Of a stretch of 64,000 nt of DNA, positions 28,239 to 36,588 are shown in pieces. The DNA is from Sporosarcina highlanderae (GTDB taxonomy: Bacteria; Bacillota; Bacilli; Bacillales_A; Planococcaceae): contig NZ_JAROCC010000004.1 of assembly GCF_030433715.1 (NCBI RefSeq), positions 124,001-188,000 on the forward strand, read 5' to 3'. The notes beneath the pieces are model-generated. The model ran no database searches, had not been told where the DNA came from, and was given only the letters and a program-made list of their open reading frames with translations. How positions within the stretch are numbered: position 1 is the stretch's first letter; each line of letters begins with the position of its first letter. A program made the translations under genes and the position numbers.

Positions 28239-28760
28239 ATGAGATTCGGAAAAACTGGTAATTATTTTTCTTTGGAAGCTATTATCGATGATGCAAGAGT
28301 TTGGTTGCACTTTGTCTTAATTAATTTATTATATAAAACTGCAGCTAAAGTAAACAAAATTATTAATTTGGAAGTTAAGGATTTAAATTTAAAACGGAAT
28401 AATTGTGTTATTAAAAATAAGAGTTTGAAGACTAACAGAATAATTAATTTGTCTACTTCGACTACAGAATTAGTTGAACAATATATACTTCAAAATTCTT
28501 TAAAGGAAAATCAAAAGCTTTTCTATCAAGGATATAATATAACACAAGCCGAAATCTGTAGGCACCTTCGTATGTATATTAAAAGAGCAAGAATAAAAGA
28601 ACCTAATTTAATTCCTGATTATGATTCTGTTTGTGGCTTTAGAATAAGCAGAGCTATCCACTTATACCAATCTGGTTATAGCATCGAATCTTTAACATAT
28701 TTATTTGGCCATAGTGACGATTATTTTACTAACAAGTATATTAGGGTGGTTAATATGTAA
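28239..28760 (+). CDS. Recombinase-fold protein lacking catalytic residues
   Basis: A 173-aa protein corresponding to the catalytic domain of a tyrosine recombinase without an N-terminal core-binding domain. The alignable landmarks are altered: the first Arg region reads YKTAAKVNK (Arg to Lys, about 36) and HxxR reads CGFR (His to Cys, about 131). LFGHSD (about 158) and a Tyr in KYIRV (about 167) remain. It is probably a regulatory or DNA-binding paralogue rather than an active enzyme. The ATG at 28239 has GGAGG 8 nt upstream, inside a strong hairpin. Confidence 0.7.
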   Translation: MRFGKTGNYFSLEAIIDDARVWLHFVLINLLYKTAAKVNKIINLEVKDLNLKRNNCVIKNKSLKTNRIINLSTSTTELVEQYILQNSLKENQKLFYQGYNITQAEICRHLRMYIKRARIKEPNLIPDYDSVCGFRISRAIHLYQSGYSIESLTYLFGHSDDYFTNKYIRVVNM

Positions 28761-28764
28761 TTGG

Positions 28765-29018
28765 ATTTACAAAGGAAAGTGAAATTTCCTGAAGGTGATA
28801 AGTCAATCCCTGGCAGATTACCAAAGGTAATATGAAAAAAACTTCATTTGGACCAACCGATAAAGGATACAATCTTAGCTGAGGCATAAAATGCTCAGAT
28901 TCTTATGGTAAGAAATGAAACATGGGGAAAGAGTGAACCCCAAAATCATAGCAATGTACCGAACAATATCCATTACATTGGACACTTTTCAGACCGGCAG
29001 CCCTGCCGGTCTTTTTTT
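28765..29018 (+). ncRNA. Hairpin-rich RNA candidate at the 3' end of the recombinase operon
   Basis: About 250 non-coding nt hold a succession of local stems: AGGAAA/TTTCCT (28773-28790), ATTACC/GGTAAT (28817-28831), ATGAA/TTCAT (28832-28847), CTGAG..CAT/ATG..CTCAG (28879-28898), TTCTTA/TAAGAA (28900-28914), TGGGG/CCCCA (28923-28942), CAATGTA/TACATTG (28952-28980). A strong terminator hairpin follows. No open frame covers it. The density of stems suggests a structured RNA or 3' UTR. No known RNA class is recognised. Confidence 0.4.
28991..29018 (+). terminator. Intrinsic terminator of the recombinase operon
   Basis: A 10-bp stem AGACCGGCAG/CTGCCGGTCT followed by seven T residues on the plus strand; this is the strongest terminator in the island. 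Confidence 0.9.
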
Positions 29019-29055
29019 ACGTAAATATACTGGTTTCTAATATCCAACAGCTGAC

Positions 29056-29163
29056 TTACTTGAAAATAGAAATACTATCATTTTTTTTCATGAATGGAGT
29101 AGCTAAAATCAATACATCATTGCACTTTTTATATCGCACTTTATTCACAAGTACTTTACGCAT
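29056..29163 (-). CDS. Possible 35-aa small protein
   Basis: A short frame MRKVLVNKVRYKKCND.. is preceded by GAGGGTGAT about 4 nt before the ATG. It is basic, with a hydrophobic stretch VLILATPFM. No family is recognised. It may be a real small gene or a remnant. Confidence 0.3.
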   Translation of the reverse strand: MRKVLVNKVRYKKCNDVLILATPFMKKNDSISIFK

Positions 29164-29603
29164 AGAATCACCCTCAGCTTCTTGATTAGGTCATAAAAAA
29201 TACGGATATTATTAATATTAGGTATCTCCCCTATAAATTTCGATTCTACTAATAAAATAAACAAAAACGCTTAAATACAAATATGCAGGGCGTTACAGTA
29301 CTTATTTAGCGGATAACGAGGAATCCATCTTTTACATTTCCCATGGTCATTCCCCCCCTCATTAGATAAATACCGAACAATAGACCCAAAATTTCCTTTG
29401 ATACCACAGTATCATCATAGGGTACTTTTACGCATTTAGTGCCCTCAACATTTCTGTTTTGTTGCTGAATGATTATTGCGGATCAATTGAGCCGCTTATG
29501 CGTAGTCTTGAAGTGCATAAAATAGGGCCACCATTGCGGAATAGGGAGCCCCATTAATTAAGGTCCTTCGATAATAACCTGGGAAGGCCCTCAATCAATG
29601 AAC
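29164..29603. other. Gap with a possible gene fragment
   Basis: On the minus strand a frame at about 29306-29470 encodes VKVPYDDTVVSKEILGLLFG and ends at a TAA, with no convincing start or ribosome site, so it looks like a remnant. Around 29465-29560 the minus strand holds repeated CCGCAAT and GGCTC/GGCCC motifs of the kind seen at some IS21-family ends. Nothing intact is present. Confidence 0.3.
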
Positions 29604-29855
29604 TCACAACTTTACTTCGTGTGGCTGGCATGATAGCCGTGGCGAGAAAAGCCGGCGCTCCGGGTGCGTTTCAAATTGCGCCCGTAGCATTTCATTCACG
29701 GTTTTTGGCTGGATTTCATCACTTAAAAACTTCTGTTTGATCGTTTCCTCGACCGTCGCCAATTCCCGTTCCATTTCAAGTTCAAGACGCGCCTTTTTCT
29801 GGATTCTTTCCTCCAACTCTTGCAATTCATCGAATGTAAAAGAGTGCCTTGTCAT
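29604..29855 (-). CDS. Small coiled-coil protein
   Basis: An 83-aa highly charged helical protein (ELQELEERIQKKARLELEME in the first half) with no recognised family. The ATG at 29855 has GGGAGGGGG upstream; a longer frame to 29987 overlaps the neighbour. It lies 19 nt after the 142-aa gene and probably forms an operon with it. GC content is visibly higher than in the rest of the island, suggesting a different origin. Confidence 0.6.
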   Translation of the reverse strand: MTRHSFTFDELQELEERIQKKARLELEMERELATVEETIKQKFLSDEIQPKTVNEMLRAQFETHPERRLFSPRLSCQPHEVKL

Positions 29856-29874
29856 TTCAAAACCCCCTCCCGTT

Positions 29875-30303
29875 TTAAGTTTTCCAATGTTTTCGGACGT
29901 CTGAAAAGAGAAGATTGATCGAACGCGGCACGGTCGCCCCTTTATGGCGATATTTCGCTTTTGGCGTGAAATCAACGGACGGAACAAATTTTTTTAACTC
30001 GTCAATCTCATTTTCCAGCGATTCAACGGCGGCGGCTTGTTTATGCGCCCGTTGCTCCAATTCCTCAAAATCATAAAATCGTTCGCGGATTTCGATGATT
30101 ATATCGTCCTTTACATCGGCCAATGCCTCCAGCCGTTCCTTATTCTCATGAAAAGCGGAGGCGGCCAATTCTTGCATTTTGGGATCATCGCGTAAAATGC
30201 CATCTAAACCACCAGCGGCATCGATTGTCGTCAATCGTCGTTCGAACATACCAAGATAGGTTTCGAACACACCAAGATAGGTATAAAAAAAGACAGAGTG
30301 CAT
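29875..30303 (-). CDS. Coiled-coil protein of unknown function
   Basis: A 142-aa protein with a long helical central region (AAAVESLENEIDELKKFV) and a basic C-terminal tail. No signal peptide is clear. The first residues contain a doubled motif (YLGVFE and YLGMFE) from a 22-bp direct repeat in the DNA at about 30240-30285, so the true start may be the later Met (MFERR). It is followed by the 83-aa coiled-coil gene. Higher GC than its neighbours. Function unknown. Confidence 0.6.
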   Translation of the reverse strand: MHSVFFYTYLGVFETYLGMFERRLTTIDAAGGLDGILRDDPKMQELAASAFHENKERLEALADVKDDIIIEIRERFYDFEELEQRAHKQAAAVESLENEIDELKKFVPSVDFTPKAKYRHKGATVPRSINLLFSDVRKHWKT

Positions 30304-30461
30304 AAATTGCTACGCCCCCTGCCCATATGTTTTATAGTAAGTTATTCCTAAACGTATCTCTTAGGAATAGGAATACTCTCAAGAACCAATTTAGACCTTT
30401 TAAGACAGCCGGTGTCTAAAAACAAATATAATAGATAGGACAGCTTTATGGGAAAATACTG

Positions 30462-33400
30462 TTAATTAAGTCTTTTTGTACTTGATAAACTTATTTTTTG
30501 TCTTGTAGTGTCGCTCAATTCCAAAATACCTATTAATTTATCTCTATCCTTAAAATCTACATAAAACATATACATATGTTCCACAGCCAACATTCTTAAA
30601 ATGTGTAATGCCAGATAATTCGTTTCAGGTAAATCTTTTACGAATCTTTCGATGTCCCTAAATGGTATGGCATGTCCGTGATCTAATTTAATTGAAAGGT
30701 CAATCAACTTGAACGAGACTAAATCGTTCTGTTCAAGTATTTTAAAAAATGTATCCTCTAAATTGAGTGTCCCCACTGAAATTGAAACCTTTTTGATAAA
30801 ATAATGAGAAATGGCTGTCATTAGATTAAATACAAATTTCCTTGAGATATTACTTACTTTTTCATCATCATCATCATCTATGTTTTTTTCCATAATAACT
30901 CTTTCTATTTCCTTTAGAAGATTCTCCTTATTATCCGAAAAGGTTTTTAGAAAAGTATTTAATGCTCTCATACTTAACAGGAAAATTTCTTCCCCGAGAA
31001 GTAACTTATCTTTAGCTGGGGTGGAACCATAATAACTTTTTAAAATTTGCCCCATTATTTCAATATTTTTCGTTGCCCAATTAATCTTAGAAATAATATC
31101 AAATTGCTCATAATGATCCTCTTCCTCTATCCTCATTATTCCTTCAGTAGAAGAGGATGATTCAATATGTGCTCTTTCCATTTCATCAATAGCACTCTGG
31201 CGTACTTGTCTGTTTTCCAAGGTATCTTTATGATCGATAACCATTCGGGGTATAGTTGTGATAAGTTCATTAAATGATTGTATATCATTTTCAAGCTTGG
31301 TATGTTCAAATTCGTTTAGTATATATCGTGAACTTTCTAACACACCATTAAGAATGATTGGGTTTTTGGAAAGGTGCGATAAAAACATTATAATATTGGA
31401 ATATTCCTCTATATATAATTTATTGCACATACTTTTTATTATATCTTTTATTTCTTCATCACCAATCATCATACGAATAGATAGATATTTTGCGACAAAA
31501 TAATAAAATATATACTTATATTTGAACAGGTAATTTTCTCCAACCTTTATAATTATTGAGGCTTCTATTAGTTTCTTTTCGTACTCAGAAAACTCAATTG
31601 TCAAATCGTATTTCAGACAATAATCTTGATGGAATACCAACAACTCTCTTCTTGATTTCTCAAAGACTTTGTCTTTAAAATAACTATATGAGAGATGGGA
31701 TATATAATTGTTAAATGCATCAATATCCTCATTCTTTAGCTTTATATTCATTAATGATTGGCTTATTAGATATTCATAATAATAACCGTAAGCGCTTTCT
31801 CGAAGATTTGATTGGTTGGATTCTTCAGTTTGTAGAATAACGAGAATAAAAAAGGGTACTGAAGGTATGAAGTTATTACCAATCACAGCTGACACGGTTT
31901 TTTCATTCTTATCTATGTTCTTAATTAACTCTGATTCATCCCTTGTTTGTAATGAACCTATCCTATTCCATTTTTCTATTAATTCCCCTCTTAATCTATG
32001 GCCAAAAGCCAGCATTTCTAATTTAATAAAGCCTTCAAAATGGTTATGATCAACATCGCTAATCAAATCCGGAAATTTTGTTAATTCACTTGCGGTGATT
32101 ACAAGGTTTGTATAAACTCTGTTTATATTAGAGATTAACAAGTTTCTATGGGTAACATTCAAAGCTGACTTGTCGATATCATCGATTATTACTGTTACCT
32201 GATCTTTATCCATCTGTTCAAACTGTCCCGGGCTTTCTTCATCATATTGGACCATAAATTGCTTACTTAATGTTTTCATGAAATCTTTTAAATTACTACT
32301 TCTTAGCATTCTGCCTGAAATATAAATGGGTATATGTCCTTTTTTGTATGAGGCCTCAAAAACTTTTTTACAAAACGAGGTTTTCCCATAGTTTTCCTGT
32401 CCTGCGATGAAGATTTTTTTGTGTTCATCCAATTTAACAAATTTAGATAAACTTACATCTTTATCCTTATTTTCTTTTTGTTCATCAAACCTTATATATT
32501 TTGCATTAGGAAATACGTATAAATCATTTAAAATAGCATTTTCTTCAAGTCTTGGGTGTTTGATTGATATCCCTAAGTCATTTAGCCATAATAAAAAATT
32601 ATTTTTTATTTTATTTCTTTTAAACGTTTTACTAATATCTATCTCTTTATCTTTAATAACTTCTTCCTTATAATAATAGTTATCCTTCCAATGAAAATCA
32701 TTTTTTGACAGTAATTTTGTTTTCATGTCTATTTTAAATATAGAAAATATACTTTCCTCAGAATCATTTGTCTGTAATGCACTTCCTTCCAAGTAAATGG
32801 TCCTGTTATCATTAAAGTCCAAATTAATCGAATTCGTTATTGTGTGTTCATGTCCAGTAACGACCATATCACTATTTGATTTCAATAACTCATCCACCTG
32901 TCTTTTCCGGTTTGGGTGAAGCCAGTGACTCGGATGATGCATTAGAGAAATGGATAAATCCGCACTGTTTTCTAAGTAATTTTTATACTTGTCCAAGGGA
33001 AAAATCATCTTTCCGGGCAATTCTTTTCTTAGTGAGACCCACGGAGTATTTAAACAATTAAATTGTATACTATACCCATCTATTTCAAATCTGAGTTGTT
33101 TAAACAGTCTATCTTTGAAAACTATGTTTTCATCATTTTGAAATATAGCCTCAAATTCATAATAAGAATCTAATGGCTTACAGATCTCATTCACTATTTC
33201 CTCTTCTAAATTCGATGAATCGAGAATATCAAGAAGATTATTTCTCACAACCAAATTTCCACTAAAATCACAGTCATGGTTCCCTGGAATAATGATTACA
33301 TTTAACATCAACTTTGTCTTTTCTTCTAATATAGCAATTAATTCGCTTAATATATCAAATCCAACTTCAAATTCTTTGTGATTGCCAGAATACGCTATAT

Positions 33401-33542
33401 CCCCTGAAACAATTAAGAATATCCTTTCCAAACCATACAAATCTGACAAAACAGCATCTTGCAATTTACCAAGTTTTTTATTTATATAGTTCCCTGTCTC
33501 CCTCAAGTGAATATCACTTAAGTGTATAAACCCTATTTCCAA
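30462..33542 (-). CDS. Metallophosphoesterase fused to a STAND-like NTPase
   Basis: A protein of about 1026 aa. The N-terminal calcineurin-like phosphoesterase has motifs HLSDIH (7-12), SGDIAYSG, PGNHDCD, MHHP and GHEH. A P-loop NTPase follows with Walker A GQENYGKTS (about 384) and Walker B VTVIIDDIDK (about 448). The C-terminal 500 residues are alpha-helical without TM segments. An effector nuclease/phosphatase fused to a STAND-type switch and a helical sensor is a typical anti-phage design (inference). The TTG at 33542 is chosen: GGGGG lies 9 nt upstream and it puts the metal-binding motif at the N-terminus; an ATG at 33722 would add 60 unsupported residues. It stands alone. Confidence 0.8.
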   Translation of the reverse strand: MEIGFIHLSDIHLRETGNYINKKLGKLQDAVLSDLYGLERIFLIVSGDIAYSGNHKEFEVGFDILSELIAILEEKTKLMLNVIIIPGNHDCDFSGNLVVRNNLLDILDSSNLEEEIVNEICKPLDSYYEFEAIFQNDENIVFKDRLFKQLRFEIDGYSIQFNCLNTPWVSLRKELPGKMIFPLDKYKNYLENSADLSISLMHHPSHWLHPNRKRQVDELLKSNSDMVVTGHEHTITNSINLDFNDNRTIYLEGSALQTNDSEESIFSIFKIDMKTKLLSKNDFHWKDNYYYKEEVIKDKEIDISKTFKRNKIKNNFLLWLNDLGISIKHPRLEENAILNDLYVFPNAKYIRFDEQKENKDKDVSLSKFVKLDEHKKIFIAGQENYGKTSFCKKVFEASYKKGHIPIYISGRMLRSSNLKDFMKTLSKQFMVQYDEESPGQFEQMDKDQVTVIIDDIDKSALNVTHRNLLISNINRVYTNLVITASELTKFPDLISDVDHNHFEGFIKLEMLAFGHRLRGELIEKWNRIGSLQTRDESELIKNIDKNEKTVSAVIGNNFIPSVPFFILVILQTEESNQSNLRESAYGYYYEYLISQSLMNIKLKNEDIDAFNNYISHLSYSYFKDKVFEKSRRELLVFHQDYCLKYDLTIEFSEYEKKLIEASIIIKVGENYLFKYKYIFYYFVAKYLSIRMMIGDEEIKDIIKSMCNKLYIEEYSNIIMFLSHLSKNPIILNGVLESSRYILNEFEHTKLENDIQSFNELITTIPRMVIDHKDTLENRQVRQSAIDEMERAHIESSSSTEGIMRIEEEDHYEQFDIISKINWATKNIEIMGQILKSYYGSTPAKDKLLLGEEIFLLSMRALNTFLKTFSDNKENLLKEIERVIMEKNIDDDDDEKVSNISRKFVFNLMTAISHYFIKKVSISVGTLNLEDTFFKILEQNDLVSFKLIDLSIKLDHGHAIPFRDIERFVKDLPETNYLALHILRMLAVEHMYMFYVDFKDRDKLIGILELSDTTRQKISLSSTKRLN

Positions 33543-34497
33543 TTCAGTATTCCCCCTTTTTTCCAAGCTTTTCAATTTATTATACATTAAATTAAAAATT
33601 ATTTGAGTAATCATGAGATGAAAGTCATTTTCAAGTTGGGAAATTATTAGGTTTGCTAATGCAATAACCATTATTGAACTGAAATATCTAAACCAAATGT
33701 GCTCTTTTATCACGCATGACAATTAGCCATCAATGACAATTTTTCGGTGGCTCCTTTAGTGTTAAGTACTTGTGGCTATTACACTACAATTGCATATATG
33801 CAAAATAGAAGATGCTTGACTTAATTTTTGAAGTGAGTGCGAAAGTACAAGTATTTTGTATTTTAGGACCATTTTTTCTTATAACAAAGGAATTCAATGT
33901 AACCAAGATGTTCTGGTTTGACAACGAGCCGTCTCGACCGCCTCCCTGTGTAAGATTATGAGTTAATTATTAGTGGCCCAGTCAAAACGATTATCCCCTT
34001 AATAAATAGCTCTGTGGCGCAGGGTTTCCTTCTTTTCGGCATCTTCACTTCTACCATCCAAAATAATAGAGTTCGATCTATCTCCTTGCTGGTTTCGTCT
34101 TTTTAAAATACATTGTACGAATCAAGTTATGAATTTCGCTAGTTCCCTTTTTCTTCAGTAAAGTAAATATATCTTCTGCCAAATAACTTCTTCTCCTTAT
34201 TGCGAACTATAATTACAAAATTCCGCATTAAAATTGTATCCTTTATTTTTGTTCCTTTCAAAAATAGGCAGGGGAGCCCAAGTTTTTCTCTATGGTCGAT
34301 GTGTAAAAAAGAAAAGTTTAATACCAGCTGCATCTATGCTGAAACCCTACATGAAGTATGCCTCCTTCCCCGATGGTGCAGCATTCCATTAAAATTAAAT
34401 ATCTAGTCTATTCGAAACGAATATCAATACAAAACAAAGGTATTCCCTGCAATCAATAGCTTGCTATACTATCGAGCATAAACAATTTAATTAATCC
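33543..34497. other. Gene-free stretch upstream of the integration module
   Basis: No convincing gene. Short frames exist on both strands (for example 34139-34333 minus) but have no ribosome site or recognisable sequence. The segment presumably carries the divergent promoters of the phosphoesterase-NTPase and the integration module, plus eroded DNA. Confidence 0.4.
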
Positions 34498-34517
34498 TTG
34501 ACCAATAATTTGGTCAA
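34498..34517. promoter_or_regulatory. Palindrome upstream of the integration module
   Basis: A perfect 8-bp inverted repeat, TTGACCAA-N4-TTGGTCAA. The left arm begins with a -35-like TTGACC, so a bound repressor would block transcription of the 54-aa/DUF771/int genes. No -10 box is certain. Confidence 0.5.
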
Positions 34518-34540
34518 ACGTAAAAAAGAATAAAAAAAAG

Positions 34541-34577
34541 AAATCCTTTCTAAAACAATAATTTTTTAGGAGGATTT
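34541..34577 (+). promoter_or_regulatory. Hairpin covering the ribosome site of the 54-aa gene
   Basis: AAATCC pairs with GGATTT and CTAAAA pairs with TTTTAG across a small internal loop. The AGGAGG ribosome site lies in the 3' arm, suggesting translational control. Confidence 0.45.
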
Positions 34578-34582
34578 TTTAT

Positions 34583-34747
34583 ATGTATAACAATGATTAC
34601 AAACATTTGCTAAAGCAACGTAGGAATGCACTAGAAATATTAAAACAATGGGATATAGAACTAAATACACAAAACGAGTTAGAACTTGAGACTAATCCTT
34701 CTACAGTAAAACCAACTTATGACGAGTCTATTGTTAATAAGCAATAA
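34583..34747 (+). CDS. 54-aa small protein of the integration module
   Basis: MYNNDYKHLLKQRRNALEIL and onward, ending in the unstructured tail SIVNKQ. A strong AGGAGG lies upstream of the ATG. It is basic at the N-terminus and acidic after that. It lies just upstream of the DUF771 gene and integrase in the same orientation. No family is recognised; a role in excision or its regulation is possible. Confidence 0.6.
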   Translation: MYNNDYKHLLKQRRNALEILKQWDIELNTQNELELETNPSTVKPTYDESIVNKQ

Positions 34748-34807
34748 GCAATAAGCAATATATACTAATATCATTTTTAAGAACAATCCCAGAAAGGTGA
34801 AAAAATA

Positions 34808-35131
34808 TTGAATCAAAAACTTAATGTCGAGTTAATAATTACAATTCCTGAATCGCAAGTCATAATTGAAAAGCTTGAATTTGAGGCATTAAAAAAAGCT
34901 GATCTTCTGGGTGTATATTGGTCAATGGTTGATTTAGAAAAACGAATTGGGCGGAAAAAAGATTGGATTAAACAAAATATATTATATAATCCCCGTTTCA
35001 AATCTAAATTGGATTGCAGCACTGGAGGCTTTGTTTTTTATCCTAAAAAAAAAGGTGAGCCTTGGAGCATGCATGCATTACTAATGGCAAATTTTTTAGA
35101 TGAAAACTTCAATGATATATTCAGAAGTTAG
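34808..35131 (+). CDS. DUF771 family protein, probable excisionase-like factor
   Basis: A 107-aa protein with the DUF771 pattern seen in Gram-positive phages and islands: YWSMVDLEKRIGRKKDWIK, ILYNPRFKSKLD, GGFVFYPKKKGEPWSM and a C-terminal FLDENFNDIF. The middle helix pair resembles a winged HTH. Start is TTG at 34808 after AAAGGTGA. It lies 88 nt upstream of int in the same direction, the position of a recombination directionality factor (inference). Confidence 0.8.
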   Translation: MNQKLNVELIITIPESQVIIEKLEFEALKKADLLGVYWSMVDLEKRIGRKKDWIKQNILYNPRFKSKLDCSTGGFVFYPKKKGEPWSMHALLMANFLDENFNDIFRS

Positions 35132-35219
35132 AATTTAAATAAGGAATATTTCCACATTATAAACTGTTACAATATCGGAAATGCTTATTCGTATATCAAT
35201 GTAAAAGGAGCGTCAAGCT

Positions 35220-36335
35220 GTGGCAAGCATTACAAAACGTGGATCAACCTGGCAATATTGTGTAAGTAGAATTGTGGATGGCCGCTATAAACCAATACGT
35301 AAAGGAGGATTTCGCACAAAAAAAGAGGCTTCTGTTGCAGCTGCACAAATTGAAGCAGATATAGCGCAAGGATTAATATACATTAAAAAGGATATATCCT
35401 TTGCTCGGTACTTTTTAGAGTGGTTTAGAACGTATAAGATGGATGTTGGTACTATTACATTAAATTCTTATCAAGCCACTTACAACAAAATTCTTAGCTA
35501 TTTTAATGAAACACCTATTCAAAAAGTCACTAAGCGGGACTACCAAATTTTTCTTAATGGGCTAGGAGAAATAAATGCAAAGGATACTAATCGGAAACTA
35601 AATGGCTATATTCGTACTTGTATAAAAGAAGCTATTGAAGAAGGATTAATAAAAAATGATTTCACACGAAATGTCACTATCTCAGGTACCTCAGGTAAAA
35701 AGAGTTCTAACAAATATCTGGATTATACAAGTAGCCAATTGCTACTACAAGATTTACACAAAAATATTGAGCGAGGCATTGAAAATATTATGCTGATTTT
35801 AGCCTTGTCTACAGGGCTACGATATGGAGAGTTAATTGGCTTATGTATTAATGATTTAGATTTTAAAAACAATCGGATTAGGGTACTTCGACAATGGAAG
35901 TACAAAGAAGGCGGTGGTTTCGGCTCATTAAAAACTGAAAAATCAGAACGGACTGTTAGTATCGATAAAATGACAATGTTAGCATTGAAAAAACATCTAA
36001 TTACCGTAAAAGATAATCCCGCTAATGTGCATAACTTAGTTTTTTTTGAACCAGCCTCAGATATATCTGTAATATCAAATGACAGGCTTAATAATGCCCT
36101 TCGCTCCATTTTAAAGCGTTTAAATATTAAACCGCTCATTACTGTCCACGGACTAAGACATACACATTCAAGTATTTTACTTTACAAAGGAGTTTCAATT
36201 TTATATGTATCAGAACGCCTTGGGCACTCAAACATCGATATTACTACATCTACCTATGCTCACGTTTTAAAAGAATTGCGTGAACGTGATTCGAAACAAG
36301 CAAACGATATCTTCGAACACCTACTAATTGTGTGA
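35220..36335 (+). CDS. int: Site-specific tyrosine integrase of the island
   Basis: A 371-aa lambda-type integrase. The N-terminal arm-binding domain (ITKRGSTWQYCVSRIVDG..K.IRKGGFRTKKEA, about 4-45) is followed by a core-binding SAM-like domain (about 60-155) and a catalytic domain with Arg in STGLRYGEL (about 200), HGLRH (about 310), LGHSN (about 334) and Tyr in STYAHV (about 345). Start is GTG 35220 with AAGGAG upstream. It should recombine the tRNA-Arg 3' end with the island att site, binding the paired TGTGTAGAA arms. It differs from the three clustered recombinases, which lack the arm-binding domain. Confidence 0.95.
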   Translation: MASITKRGSTWQYCVSRIVDGRYKPIRKGGFRTKKEASVAAAQIEADIAQGLIYIKKDISFARYFLEWFRTYKMDVGTITLNSYQATYNKILSYFNETPIQKVTKRDYQIFLNGLGEINAKDTNRKLNGYIRTCIKEAIEEGLIKNDFTRNVTISGTSGKKSSNKYLDYTSSQLLLQDLHKNIERGIENIMLILALSTGLRYGELIGLCINDLDFKNNRIRVLRQWKYKEGGGFGSLKTEKSERTVSIDKMTMLALKKHLITVKDNPANVHNLVFFEPASDISVISNDRLNNALRSILKRLNIKPLITVHGLRHTHSSILLYKGVSILYVSERLGHSNIDITTSTYAHVLKELRERDSKQANDIFEHLLIV

Positions 36336-36525
36336 AAATATTTTATATTCATTCCATCTTTTATACTTTCAACTACTTGTAGGTTCCAGTGGAAGGATCA
36401 GCGCAAATATGGAAAGTTAACCACTCTTTGGATACCACTTAAAAACTAAAAATTCAGATTCAAATACACATTAATAATAAAACTCACCTTTATTCTCTGT
36501 CTAAAGTAAAGCTAATCCGAAAGAT

Positions 36526-36547
36526 GACTATTGTCCGTCGACTGTCC
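36526..36547. promoter_or_regulatory. Candidate C-box operator
   Basis: Two related half-site groups, GACTATTGTCC and GACTGTCC, are separated by GTC about 40 nt before the controller gene. Controller proteins of restriction systems bind paired GAC..GTC-type boxes at this position to time their own and the endonuclease's expression. The assignment is by pattern. Confidence 0.45.
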
Positions 36548-36588
36548 ATTCCGATTCCATGAAAATGCTTTATAGGGGGGGGATTTGT

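Noticed and set aside
24516..28760. Tn554-family transposon
   Set aside because: Tn554 has a TnpB of about 630 aa and a TnpC of about 125 aa; here three recombinases of 320-430 aa are present, closer to RIT elements.
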